The translations under genes and the position numbers were made by a program. Shown one piece after another: positions 1 through 12,128 of a stretch of DNA of 64,000 nt. The notes under the pieces are model-generated. The model made no database searches. It was given only the letters and a program-made list of their open reading frames with translations, and was not told the origin of the DNA. How positions within the stretch are numbered: the stretch's first letter is position 1; every line of letters starts with the position of its first letter. Origin of the DNA: Flaveria trinervia. Taxonomy: Eukaryota; Streptophyta; Magnoliopsida; Asterales; Asteraceae. The stretch spans positions 62,938,114-63,002,113 of the forward strand of contig CM046454.1 in assembly GCA_025506515.1 (NCBI GenBank). The letters are read 5' to 3'.

Positions 1-837
1 TCACATTGTAGAGCTTGGTGTAGACATTCTGTTTAGGAGCAGCGCGTTTGGCTCGGATCTTCTCAAAACAAGCAGCCCATTCAGCCTTTCTGATATCAAC
101 ATCAGGGTTTGAGGCTTGGGCTTGTTCCTCAACCTTCTCGGACTCTTGCTCCATCATATCTAATATCTAAATGTATCACCGACCAGGGAGTCACCCAAAT
201 TGGGGACCGCATTTCCCTCTTTGTCAGCGTACTTGGGATAGTACTTTGCAGTGACGTCCTCGATCTCTATCTCATCAATGTCGTTCAACTCGTCGTCACT
301 GGTTTCTACAAAAGTTGGAGCGTCCTTGACAATCTCATCGGGATTGAGCTTGAACATTTTTGCAATTTGCTCATCAGTGAGATTGTGAATGATCTCTCCT
401 TCTTTAGGAGTATACATCACCGATCTCCTAACAATGCCCTGCAGATCAAGAATCATTGTGAGCTGACTCTTGATCTATTGGAGGGGAGCAACATCATGTT
501 CATCCCTCTGAAAGTTTGGATCTGCTTGATTTATACATGTAACACAATAATCATTAGTTAATAATCAAGACAGAAATACCACAATTTAATATATAAACAT
601 TCATTAAAATAGTGAGATACAAGATTCGAATACATATAATTTAAATAACAAAAAACATCTAAGTATTACTCTTGTCATGGATCATATGCTCCTCTGGTGA
701 CGGGACAGATGTGGAGGCACCTTGCTCTTGAAACCTTTTGCTCCTCCTTTCACCTGCAGATGTAGACCCGCAGCAGATGCATCCTCCTCATCATCAACAA
801 CATCATTAGTATCATCACCAGCATCTGTATCATCCTT

Positions 838-890
838 AATGTCATCACCATCATCATCATCATCATCATCACTATCATCATCACCATCAT
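838..890 (-). repeat. GAT/GAC triplet run encoding poly-Asp in ORF3
   Basis: Plus strand shows (atc)n with cac interruptions. On the minus strand this gives a run of Asp within ORF3 of element A. A codon-phase microsatellite inside a coding region. Confidence 0.7.
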
Positions 891-1258
891 CTCCATCTCT
901 TTCCTTGATCTTTAAGGGCTCTTCCTTTGATCCCTTTAGCCGCAGCATGATGGTCTTGTTGGTGGTCTCCAACTCCTCTATCCTTTTAGCTGCTTGAGCA
1001 TGCTGCTCCCGGAGTTGAACATCTCTACGCGCTGTGCATCCATCAGCTGGGCTTGCTGCCTATCTGCTGTGCCTGCTAAGATATCTGCATAGATTGAGCA
1101 GTAGTAAGGTATACTAGCTGTCGAATCTGAGCAGTCTTCTCGTCATCAGTAGCCAATAGCTTCAGCACCATACGATTAAGTGCCGAGAGCTGTTCCTCTA
1201 CCCTAATAGGAGGTAGAATGGATCCTGATGGGAAGGAAAGGAATGATGATGGTCTAGC

Positions 1259-1480
1259 ATGGTGGCTCGTGGTGGTGGTGGTGGAATGGTGAAGAATGGG
1301 GATAATATAGATGAAGGTGGTGGTGGAGTGTGTGTGGTAGATGGGATAGCAGTGGTGGTGGTAGTGGTTGGATGGATGGATGTAGGTGGAGTGATGGTAG
1401 TAGGTGGGATAGCAGTGGTGGTGGCAGTGGAGTGGTGGTTGTGGTGGTAGTAGTGGTGGTGGTTATGAAGGTCAGTCTTC
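1259..1480 (-). repeat. GGT/GTG-rich imperfect microsatellite in ORF3
   Basis: Plus strand is almost only G, T and A in ggt/gtg/gat triplets. In the minus-strand reading this becomes a His/Thr/Pro-rich segment of ORF3. Glycine- or valine-rich readings of the plus strand are by-products of the repeat. Confidence 0.7.
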
Positions 1481-2772
1481 TCTTCTTCTTCTTCATGCCG
1501 TAGGGCTGAGCCATCCTTTTCTTCCTCGATCCCTTCGAGGTGGATGCTCCCCCTAAAACATGGGTTGGCTGATCGGGAGCAAAGTAGGATCCGTGTCAGT
1601 CTCTCCCGATCTGCCAGGGCGTTCACCAACCGCCTGGAGCCTTCACTCGGTGGCAACACCTTGCTGCCCACCATTCGAGTAGTCAGGCTCCTCATCCGAC
1701 TCCTCTCCTCATCAGGTATGAAGTCCTGATGGAATCCTGCCGCCTCTGCTCCATATGGGTGATGCCGGAGATGCTATATCAGCAGTGGGGGCCCTTGGTG
1801 ATGGGCCCTGCATCTCCACCATCGCTACTGTCGCGTCGTCGGAGTCATCCTCCGGGAGCTGTAACTGCTCAATCTCTGAATCACTGTCACATGACGCCAT
1901 TTACGTCTAGCCGGCACTACGTAATTCTCCGGGCCAGATGCCCAAACAGTCTCCTTATAGGGGGGCCTTACCTGCTTTCCCTATAAACCTTCATACGACC
2001 TAGTGTGGTGTCGTCCTCACCTCAAGAACTACAACATCCTCCTTTTCCTTAGGCAGAGATGGTAGTTTCTGATCGATAATCATCTGGATGAATCGAGGGT
2101 ACATGCAGAACCCCTCCTTCCCTTTCCCCTCAATGTTCTCCACCAGATAGGCGAAGATCATCTTGGAGAAGCTGAACGGGTGGTTCAGCACCAATGCTGC
2201 ATAAGCATTCTGAATCTGATCAGAGAGCTCGTCGAACCCTCCCTTCGGAGACGCTATACACTTCAGCAACACATGGGCGAGGTACTTAAACTGGGGGCAC
2301 AGGTTGCTCTTGTTGAGCACCCCTGCGTTGATGTCCCCAGAGTACGTAGCTTGCAAGAAACATCCTCGAACATAAGAGGGTGTAATCTGGTGGGACAGTC
2401 AGTATCATCCCCAAACTCGAGAATTGTCCAAAGATCATCCTTAGTGATCTCAATCGACTCTCCAAATATCGAGCTCCTGAGGCAATGGGGCTCAGAGGAT
2501 CTGTCACCACAACGATTTCCCATAAAGCTTGCTGAATCGAGCGGTATGGTGTACAAGGAGTCGAGATGGCATCAGAGATCCTCGATCTTCGTAGAAACAT
2601 GATAATGCCCGAGAAGTCAACTGCGCTCCTGGATGTCAGATCCAGATGAGCACAGATGTTGTGCTTGGTGCTCATAGTCCAGTGACTAGCCATCTGTTAC
2701 ACTATGAATATAAATGTTAGTGTCAGTCAATAAGTAATGCACTTAACAGTTTGAACAAGAAATTCTTAGTTC

Positions 2773-3745
2773 TGTCGTGCGAATGACAATGTGCGACTGA
2801 GATCAAGTCATGCGAATGACCTCATACGTATGACTTAACATGCGACTAAGATCATAAGTATGTTATCTCATGCGGTTACCCCAGTCGTGCGACTGAACTC
2901 ATACGCATGGTTTAGCTGTGCGATTTGGCCATTCGCCCTTTCAGTCGTGCGACTGAAGTTCGACAGATTGTCCATTCGCATGACAGACTAACTGTTCAAT
3001 TCAAAATCAGATTTCGAGCAATCTTTAATGTTAGACATCGTGGTTAGGCTCATTTGACTCGCAATCACTCTATTTAGCACCTAATGACTTGATTTGAATA
3101 CTTACTTAGTTTTTGTTAAGTTATTTGTCCAAACAAGTCTCGGTTCTTGGTTAGGGCCGAATGTCTTGATTTTGGAATCAAATTGATTGAATTTGGGTGG
3201 ATTGCACCGCATTATACCGTATAATCAGTGGAAATCGTCAGTTCACAACAATCAATGGTATAGAATGATCAAACGAAAATTTGGCAGAGTAACAATGGTT
3301 CGTGCGAGTTAGGGCGATTTTGGGAGGGATGAATGACTGCGACCTACTCGCTCTTTATTTATACTAGGGTTTCCTTCAGTCGTGCGACTAAGCCTAGTCG
3401 CATAGTTGTTTCGTGCGATTGGCACAGTCGGTCACCTCAGTCATGCGACTGAGCCCAGTCGCATAGTTGTTTCATGCGATTGCACAGTCGGTCACCTTCC
3501 GTCGTGCGCTGGAGATCAGTCGTGCGGCTGTGTGATTCGGTCACTTTCATCCAAGCGATTGGTTCATTTTGTTGATCCAATCGTGTGGTTTTATTCATGC
3601 TTATAGTCCCATTTGCATGATGTCCCATACGTGTGGGTGAATCGTGCGATTGGGCTCATATGTATCCTCTAATCTTACGACTGGTCCATACTCATGGTCT
3701 AGTCATGCGAATGGATCATACTCATGATTTTGACTTTTTGACCAT
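2773..3745. repeat. Array of TGCGACTGA motifs, partly palindromic (CAGTCG-TG-CGACTG)
   Basis: Dozens of variants of cgtgcgactga and its complement fill two blocks, about 2,773-2,990 and 3,375-3,745. The perfect palindrome CAGTCGTGCGACTG occurs at 2,882-2,895 and 2,942-2,955. The same motif family recurs in the leader (11,690-11,925) and LTR (12,425-12,635) of this element, so it is an element-specific non-coding motif rather than a general satellite. Confidence 0.8.
3356..3363 (-). promoter_or_regulatory. TATA-like box in the pol-ORF3 spacer of A
   Basis: Minus-strand TATAAATA, the same octamer as in the LTR of this element at 12,408-12,415. In both places a TGCG motif block lies directly upstream and a second block lies downstream before the next ATG. 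A promoter role is inferred. Confidence 0.4.
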
Positions 3746-3887
3746 TCCACACTTTTATCCTTCACCGCGGAAAAGGTTAAATGTCGTCTCTGTCAAATAA
3801 GCTCCTTTTTGTAGCGTAGATCTTTCTTCTCTTAAGATAAGAGATTTTGAGAAGAGTGAGTGCGCTTTCTAAACATTATGAGCATTT

Positions 3888-4021
3888 GATCATCTCAGAC
3901 ATGATCATTTTAACTTGAAAAACTTTTGACCACCTCAGACGTGGTCCTTTTTAAAACATTTTGTCACCTCAGATGTGACCCATTTTTATTTGAAAGCATA
4001 TGTAGTCACCTCGGACGTGAC
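3888..4021. repeat. Four regularly spaced hairpins with a shared CTCAGAC-type loop
   Basis: Inverted repeats at 3,888-3,906 (stem GATCAT), 3,928-3,946 (GACCAC), 3,963-3,979 (GTCAC) and 4,005-4,021 (GTCAC). Loops are CTCAGAC, CTCAGAC, CTCAGAT and CTCGGAC. The pitch is about 35-42 bp. Stems vary but stay paired. Confidence 0.75.
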
Positions 4022-5411
4022 CTTTTAGATGATAAGGTTCCTATCAACTTCCATGACCTAGTCCGATACTGAACAAAAACGGACGGAAATTGCCAAACTT
4101 ATAAAAGAAATAAAAACTTAAACTAAAACTAAGACATGTTTTTGTGTTTTGTGGGTTAACTCCTAAGATGTAAATCTAAAGAGTTCTTTCTCTGAAAAAG
4201 ATAGCTTCAATTCATTAAACCATACATGCACCATTCATTTGGAATCATACAGGATATTCAAATCGTTCGGGACAAGTTATCTAAAACTTTGATGCACTAT
4301 TTTGTTTTTCATCCAGAGTCATTTAGCAAATTTAGGAAATCATACTAGTACTATTAGGTCCCCACTTGATTTGAACTTTCAGAATTGTAGCCATAATGAT
4401 TGCAGTACACTTGTCTTCTTAAATCCATACACAAACTTTCAACACAATTGGTGATGTTTTAAGGTTTGTTTATTTCAACAACCATTTGTAGATCCCACAC
4501 TTATATGGTAATCAACATTCCTCAGGAGATTTTGACGCGGTCTCAGGGTATTATTCAAGAAGAAACTATTCATAGAACTTTCAAAGAGAAGCCAAGCCTC
4601 AGGTCAGTGCCCCGCACAGCAGCGGAGAGGCGGCAAACAACAATGAATTTAGAATTATAGGTTATGCTTATCCTAGGTCAGTGCCACCGCACACATAAAG
4701 GCACATAACCTATCTTCTTGTTTGAGCATTTCATTCTTTTTGCACGATCTTACCACAACATAGGTTATCAGTTTGGATTGTATTTGCATTTTTATGTGCT
4801 TTTGCTCATGCTTTGGTCTTACGCACACATTCGTGGCGTTTATTTTGCTCGTCACCCTTATTGGAATCTTGTTGATGTGTGTAACCAGGGATAAGGTGTT
4901 ACCCACAGCTAGTCAAACATTTTAGTTTAATATTGAGATCACCATAAGGCTAGTGATCTATAGTGTTGAATCTACCGACATATCATATGTGGTCTAGCAA
5001 CCTCTAGGTCTACTTTCTTTATGTTACCTTAGTAGTAGCTAGTTTGTCTATATTATTCCTTTTATATTGCTTAGACTACACAGACTTATACTTGAGCTTG
5101 CATCATTTTCAATTAAAAATTTTAAAGTCCCAAACGGTTTGCTCCTATATACATCATATTCCAAAGATGAATTGGTATCACACATACAATCTTATTTTTA
5201 TCAGCTACCTCTCCTTCTCCCTCGTTTTTTTTACTATCTAAACCTACCCTAAATTTTCAAAACCGTAATGGATTAGCGTTTTAGGATTTAATAGGCAAAA
5301 CAATAAAACAAATTTTTAATAAACAACTTAAAATTAAGCAATAAATTAAAAATTGAAAATAAAAGTAATTTACACGGCACATCAGACTACACATGGTCAT
5401 CATAAGGAATG

Positions 5412-8400
5412 ACCTCACGTTTTTTTAACGCCGTTGACCTCTAACAGATATAGAAACCGTGGTTTATCAAAAGTATTTATATAGAGGTCAGCGCGTTGAA
5501 AATCTATGTTTATTGTTACCAAATTGATTAAGTTCTTTTCAAAGCAATCACGTATAAAGTGATATTTAATTTCGATGTGTTTGGTCTTAGGATGTTGGAC
5601 CGGGTTTTTTAGTGACCGCAATAGCAGCAGAGTTATCAACAAAGATAGGAGTAGAAGAGAATTTCAAACCGTAATCTCACATTTGCTGTTGAATCCATAT
5701 GATTTGTGAATAGCAACTAGCGCAGCAACGTATTCGCTTCATAGTTGACAATGCAACCGAGGTCTGCTTCTTACACTGCCAGGTTACTAATCTTCTCCCA
5801 AAGAACTGACACCCTGCTGATGTAAACTAATAGTTCATCTTGTAGCCTTCGTAATCCGAGTCACTATACGCCATAAGTTCAAAGACATCATCATGAGGAT
5901 ACCACAACCCAAGTGTGGGTGTACCATTCAGATAACAAAAATTCCTTTTGACCCCAATAAGTGGTTCACCTTAGGCTTTGCCTGATATCGTGAACATAAA
6001 CATGTAGCATACATGATATCAGGTCTGAGGCAGTGAGATACATGGGAGATCCAATCATCCCTCGATACATAGTGGCATCCACCAGATTACCATCTCGTCG
6101 GGTGCTACATCATGATTTGTAGCAAGAGGAGTTCCAGCTGCAGAAGCATTCTCCAAGTCAAACTGACTAAGAATATCACCTACATACTTGGTCTGATGTA
6201 GGAAAATCCCATTTGGTGTCTGATCCACCTGTAACCCGAGAAAGAACTTCATCTCTCCCATTGCACTCATCGCAAACTCCGCCTTCATTACTGCTTCAAA
6301 CTCTTTACAGAATTCTTTGTTCTTAGATCCAAAGATTATGTCATCGACATAGATTTGTACCAGCAGTAAATCTCCATCTTTTTCTTGATAAACAATGTAC
6401 AGTCAATGACTCCCTGCGAAAACCGTGTTTCACAAGATGAGTCGAGAGTTTCTCATACCAGGCCCTCGGAGCTTGATGAAGCCCGTATAACGCCTTGTCG
6501 AGTTTGTAAACTCTGTCCCGATGATATGGATCCTCAAATCCCTCGGGTTGACTGACATACATTGTCTCTCGAATCTCACCATGAAGGAACACACTGTTCA
6601 CATCTAATTGATAAACTTTGATCTTCTGGTAAGATGCATAGGCAAGGAAGATGCGGATTGCTTCCATGCATGCCACGGGTGCAAACACGTCATTGTAGTC
6701 AATACCCTCAACTTGTCTAAATCCCTGAACATCAAGCCGAGCCTTGTTTCTAATGATCACTCCTTGTTCATCTTTCTTGCATTTCAAGACCCATTTGGTG
6801 CCAATGACCTTAGCACCTTTAGGTCTATCCACTAGAGTCCATACACCCAACTTCTTGAACTGATGAAGTTCTTCTTGCATGGCACTCACCCATGCCTCAT
6901 CATTCAGGTCTTCACTAACATATTTTGGCTCAAACTAAGACACAAAGCAACGATAGGCACCGTCATGAAGGCATCCCTTTTCCATCACAGAGGCATAATC
7001 AGCTGAGTATAGCTGATTTCTGATCTGAACTCCTGATCTCACATCTCCTATGACATTATCCAAGGGATGATAGACGTTTAGACGTGAACCGAGAGTTGTT
7101 GGAACAACCACCTCAGAATCAAGATTGTGACATTTGGTTCTGGATCTGACGCAATAGGAGTCGGAGGTTCAGAAGGCTTCGAAGCATCACTATCAGATGC
7201 TTGTGGACTTGTGGTAGTCAGAACCTGTTCATCCTTGTTGTTCTGATCATTTTCCATATTTTCTTCATCAGAGGAAGAGTTACTGACATCAAGTGCTCCC
7301 CCTGAGTTGGTAGATAATGACTTTGTGAACCGGATGGTGTTGAATCTTGAGACGGTGTGTTCAAGACATCGTACATCATCTTGTTTGCCAACTCGTCTTC
7401 GGATATGGAGAGAGGTATGTTGAAGGACTTGATGAATCCATCGTAGTCAAAGAAGTAAGCAGGCTCTTTTCCAGCAGGTGGTGTGGTGTATCTCTAAACA
7501 TCAACGTTACACCACACCTCTACTTGACCCGTTGAGTTGTTGTAAACTCTCTTATTTGGTATGTTGTATCCTAGAAAGATTCTTCATCTACCTTCTCGCT
7601 GAATTTTCCCTCCTGAGTCTTCATCAGCAGGGTGCACGGAGCACCAAACGGCTCGAGATACTCTAAGTTAGGTTTACATCGTTGTATTAATCGTAGCACG
7701 TTTTTCCATGGCGCTTTACTACCAGAACTCGATTAAGCGTATAATATGCATTTGCAATTGCCTCATTCCAGAATTGAATAGGCAGTTTTGACTCTGCTAG
7801 AATAGTCCGAGCGGTTTCTATCAAGCTGCGATTTTATCGTTCAGCAACATTGTTTATCTGAGGAGTGTAGGCAGAGGTAAATTGATGCACAATTTCCTTT
7901 TCCTTGCAGTATGCCTCCATCCACTGATTCTTGAACTCGGTTCCGTTGTCTGAGCGCACTTGTCGTACTTTCAGCTTGTATTGGGATTCCAGTGTAGTTA
8001 CTAATTCCTTGAAGGATTCAAATGTTTCTGATTCGGACTTCAGAAACATTACCCAAGAGAATCTTGAGTAGTCATCAGTAACTACGTAGCAGTACAAGTC
8101 ACCTGCAATGCTTCTTATACTGACTGGACCAAACAGATCCATGTGAAGAAGCTCAAGAGGTAGTTCTATGGAATGAACTTTCTTTTCCTTATGATACTTC
8201 TTTGTATGTTTGTCCTTCTTGTACGCAACACAGAAATCCGGGAGTTGGAAGTGTTTGATGTTCACTCTCCTCACTAGATCATTCTGGATCAAGTGATCAT
8301 TCTGGATCAAGTCATTCTGGATCATTCTGGATCAAGTGTTTGACGCTCAAGAGGTAGTTCTATGGAATGAACTTTCTTTTCCCATTCTCCTATGCCAGGA

Positions 8401-8810
8401 GATGGAATCCTTATCATTGGCTCAAGAGGTAGTTCTATGGAATCCTTATCATTGTGGAGGCCTTTGAGAGATACAAGACATAAAGATCATTATATCTTAA
8501 AGCTGACATTAGGACTTGGTCCTCCGGGATCAAGTAGTCCTTCTTCAAACGTAGCACTACTTGTTGTCAGAGACAACTTTGAAGCCTTTATCATATATTT
8601 GAGAAACAGAAAGTAAGTTATTTTGTAATTGTTGAACATAGTTTACCTTGTCAAACTTAACTTTCTGATTTCCCACTTCTCCTGGGCTGTGATATACCCT
8701 CCTTTGTTTCCAGCAAATGAAACATGCCCTCCATTCATTTGTCTGACGTTTGATAAGAGAGCTCTGTTCCCCGTCATGTGCCTGGATGCTCCGCTATCTC
8801 AATCCACGTG
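5412..8810 (-). pseudogene. pol of copia element A (protease, integrase, RT, RNase H), broken
   Basis: The polyprotein would supply aspartic protease, integrase, reverse transcriptase and RNase H. Visible on the minus strand: protease DSGASRHMTG (Asp codon at about 8,796-8,798); integrase core 7,834-8,325 with MDLFGP, RSDNGTEFK and the NNVAER glutamate; RT 6,341-6,889 with YKLDKALYGLHQAPRAW; the YVDD catalytic box at 6,340-6,351; RT tail FFLGLQVDQTPNGIFLHQTKY (6,055-6,288); RNase H end with NPVQHPKTKHIEI (5,415-5,642). The domains sit in different frames separated by indels and stops. Between protease and integrase (8,280-8,450) the sequence is scrambled by small duplications, and the GAG-pre-integrase finger is not recognisable there. 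Not functional as read. Confidence 0.85.
8146..8450. repeat. Micro-duplications inside pol of element A
   Basis: A 15-nt unit starting cattctggatc is repeated about four times at 8,281-8,337. A longer block starting ctcaagaggtagtt occurs three times (about 8,152, 8,347 and 8,420). They separate the integrase core from its upstream zinc finger. Confidence 0.75.
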
Positions 8811-11655
8811 TTAGTCTCAGCACTATTGCGAACACCTTGCACATTCAATAAAATATTAGTTCATGTTAGGAACCCAAGCCTTCACTCGCTTGGGTTTCCT
8901 TGAGGGATCACATAACATAAACTCAACCCATTGACCGTTTGAGGTTGAGGGAAGCTCAGATGTCTGTTTGTTCTCATTTTCAGATGCTGAGGTGGATTTT
9001 TCTTTCCATAGACCAGCTTTGTGTAAGGCCTGTTTGAGATAAACAGACGACTGGCTCAGGGTTGAACTTTGGATTCACTATCCCTTTTAGGGGCGTCACT
9101 GAGTTCCTCTTAGAAGATCTAGTTTTAGATGCAGGAAGTTCAACTTTCCTCCTCGGTTTCTGATAATAAGGACAATGAGACGCAATGTGATCGTACTCTT
9201 CATATTTGTAGCAAAATCTGCTTTCAACTTTACGGTTAATTTGTTTTTATGGAGATGTAGGTGTCCACGGATGACCTTATTTTGTTTAGATTGAGACACT
9301 TCTTTGTTGATGTATGATCGGGTTTTACAAACTTAATTGCTTTACCTGGTTTTACATCTTTCATTTCTTGTTTACCTGGACTTTGACATGATACTCGTGA
9401 TTGATTAGGTTAATAGTCCTTTTGGGTTCTGATTTGACTTTGTTTGACGCTAACTTTAAATTGAACTTTTCAAATTCCATTTCCAGTTAAAACAAGGCAT
9501 CTTTCCTTTTACCTTTGAAATGGACTCCTTTTGTTTAGTGCCAGATTCTATTGATTTACTAGTGATATCTGGGTCACTAACAAGAGGTGCGGTCACCACA
9601 TGATCTTTGATGGGGTTATTATTAATTAGTTTACTTTTGGTGTTCATCAGGTCTCAGGTGGTGGCGGAACCACTTTGTATCCCAATCCCTCCCCTTTATT
9701 TCTCTCTCTCACTAAGTGTTGGACAATATGTGATGAGCTTGTCCAACTGTGCAATTTTTGTTTTAAGGAGTTTACTTCTACTTCTAAAACTGCTTTCTGC
9801 TTCTTAGTGTCCTCTAGGAGTTGAGATAGTACCTAATGTCATTAGCTAGTTAAAGGCAACTACTTTAGTTTCCCTAAGTTGTTTGTTCAAAAGGTCTATT
9901 TTTTCCTTGTAACTGTGCTCATTTTGTTTAAAACTCTATTAGTTTTAGTGCATAGTTCCAATCCTTTACTAGGCTATCATTATGATCTAATAACCTAGCA
10001 AATTTTAAATCTACGATTTCTCTAAATTTATTACAGTCAACAAGCATGATTATTAACAACTGGTCAGTAATACTTACCTGAGATGTGAAGAGGAATCACC
10101 CATGTGTGAAGAATCTGTTGTCTCTGTTTTTGGTGATTCTGACATTGATGTGGATTTTTCTTCTCAGGCAGGTGGGTGACCACAGGTGCAGTGTCTTCAG
10201 ATTTGGACATCACGGCTCTACTGCTATGTCTCCTTCACTAGCGGAATCGTCATCATGTCCTCCACACTAGCTATGTTGGACTCTCCCGGTGTGATGAACC
10301 GAAAGCTCCAGTCCTGTCCTTCATCATCGTTAGCAGTCAAGGCTTTAGATCCTTGTTTGATGAAATAGAACTACTAGATGTGGCTTTATCCTGACGAGTA
10401 AAGGATGAGAAAGGATTGCCATTACCAGTCTTCTTTGGCTTCACACACTCCCATTTGAAGTGCCCTTTCTCACCAAAACTGAAACATGTGACCTTTGACT
10501 TGTCGAAGCCAAAAGTCATGTCCTTGGTTGCAACCAAGTTCTTTTCGGTCTTTTTGACGAACTTCTTAGCTCGTTAGACAACACTTGCCAAGGCCCACAG
10601 AATATCCATTCGTTCCAACTCCATCTCATCCACCTGTTCATAATCCTCATCTACCAGGTGGCAATTTCCTATTTTTTAAGCAATTAGTCCATCATAGGAG
10701 TGGACTACAACAGCTAAGAGGTCCATGTGTTCTCTGGCTACCTCAACAGTCACGTTACCGAAGTTATCGGTCTTTAATTTTGCTGCATTGGCTTCAGGTA
10801 TAATATACTGGGTACCAGATGACCCTGACGTTTCGACCCTGAAGTAGATGCTTGTACTGGACTTGCTGAGCTTGAGATGAAAGTAGTCTACAGTGGTGCT
10901 CCAGATGTCTTGGCCTGAGGAGTCGCGTTGTAAAGCACCGGATTCTGATCATAGTTGGCCTTTTGGGCTTTATACTTCATCCTAAGCTCCTCCTCTCAGT
11001 TTTAGAATAAAGTCATTTATATCTAACTTCGAGAGCATCCATTCTGTCTGAGATTTGAAACGAAGGAAACCCATTTCTCTGGTAATCCATCTGCAAAGTT
11101 GGATACCTTATCCTCCATTGACGTAGTTACTCCATGAGTGTGCATCTCACTTATCAAGTGGTAGAATCTGTCGATCACGTCATCCAGGCCTTCCTTTCCA
11201 TTGAAGAGAAGTTGTCAAACTCCTTCTTCAAAGCTTTGGCCTTAATAGCCTTGAGTGAAGCATTCCCGTCATACCTCTTCTCTAACGCATCCCATAATTT
11301 CTTTGCTTGAGTATACTCCGAGTACTGATGGAAGATATCCTTCGGAATAGACTGGGTAAGCAACGCGTATACTTTCTTATCAGCGTTGTGTTTCACCTTT
11401 TATGCATCAGACATGCCACTTAACGTCAGTTTGACACCGTCAGCTCCAATAGGCATGCTGTACCCCGATTCTATTGCCTCCCACAAATTTGTATCTACTC
11501 CATTTAAGTAAATTTCAAAACATTGCTTCCATTGTGGGTAGTCGTCAACGTGATAGCTTTGGGGTTTATTATGAATTCCCACTTCATTCTCCAATAGCAA
11601 TAAATTCTGAATACAAGTGTCTACTAGCTGTGTATGCTGAAAACTGGTCCCCCAT
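8811..11655 (-). pseudogene. gag of copia element A, broken
   Basis: The gag polyprotein would form the virus-like particle and bind RNA. The start is placed at the ATG at 11,655 (MGDQFSAY); a frameshift soon after leads into a segment with YPQWKQCFEIYLNG and then a UBN2-type gag core (11,175-11,396) with AKKLWDALEKRYDG. The first zinc knuckle (about 10,440-10,485) reads CFSFGEKGHFKWEC, with the second Cys replaced by Phe. A second knuckle-like motif near 9,165-9,215 reads CYKYEEYDHIASHC, again missing one Cys. A long gag with two knuckles fits a Sirevirus-like element. Multiple frame changes; non-functional. Confidence 0.75.
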
Positions 11656-12128
11656 TTAACTTAACTTTACTATTAAACAAACTATTTATGTGTGCGAATG
11701 AAGGTATGCGATTGGGCTTATTCGGGCGATTGAACTAGGCGAATGGTTCAATCGTGTGACTGAACAAATGTGGATGAGCAGTCGTCTGAATGAACTAATG
11801 CGGTTGAACAGTCCGAATAGGGTTCTCAGTCGTACGAATGAAGGTACGAATGAGTCGAATCGTGCGTTTGGGGAATGCGGATGATCTCAGTCGTGCGATC
11901 GAGCCAATCGTGCGACTGAACCTGCTGAAGTTTGAAAATTTGTAGGTTAAATGTGTTTTGGCCGCAAAAACTCGAATTGTCACAAACCCTAATTGCCGTA
12001 TGCCAGAAAAACTAAACTTTATGGTCAGGAGACGTCTAAGACACCGTTTGACACAAAAAGGTTGCGTTTTTAGTTAAAAAACACAATTTTTGTATCAAGA
12101 ATGATTGAATCAACACGTAATCAAGAGC
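11656..12128 (-). other. 5' leader of element A with a motif array
   Basis: Untranslated stretch between PBS and gag. Its gag-proximal half (about 11,690-11,925) is packed with TGCG variants such as cagtcgtgcgat, aatgcggatgat and cgtgcgactgaa, the same motif seen in the LTR and the pol-ORF3 spacer. No gene seen. Confidence 0.65.

Larger units (their letters stand above)
1..2693 (-). pseudogene. ORF3 (env-position protein) of copia element A, frameshifted, 3' end missing
   Basis: The start is taken at the ATG at 2,693, the first in-frame Met of a run beginning MASHWTMSTKH. The N-terminal core (about 2,000-2,693) carries FKYLAHVLL and MYPRFIQ, which match equivalent positions of the ORF3 proteins of elements C (QWRFLLHVV, MFPRYVQ) and B, so all three are one family. 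The middle is low complexity: an acidic Asp run (about 838-890) and a His/Thr/Pro-rich run (about 1,259-1,480). The C-terminal part (160-456) has an ordinary composition with many acidic residues. The frame changes several times. Sirevirus ORF3 proteins are called env-like by position; their function is unproven. No signal peptide or membrane helix is evident here. Confidence 0.65.
2694..5411. other. Non-coding pol-ORF3 spacer of element A
   Basis: No open frame here resembles a retroelement protein. The stretch holds the palindromic motif array (2,773-3,745), a TATA-like site (3,356-3,363) and four spaced hairpins (3,888-4,021). From about 4,050 to 5,411 it is AT-rich. Two partial copies of a ggtcagtgcc motif (near 4,601 and 4,677) are the only other repeats noticed there. 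Confidence 0.6.

Noticed and set aside
722..997. Serine-rich plus-strand ORF
   Set aside because: Complement of the poly-Asp triplet run in ORF3 of element A; no start context or domain.
1259..1450. Gly/Val-rich plus-strand ORF resembling a glycine-rich protein
   Set aside because: Reading of a GGT microsatellite on the wrong strand of ORF3.
2694..3745. A second LTR hidden in the A spacer
   Set aside because: It shares motifs and a TATA box with the LTR, but I find no TG...CA ends, PBS or PPT there and no alignable LTR sequence outside the motifs.
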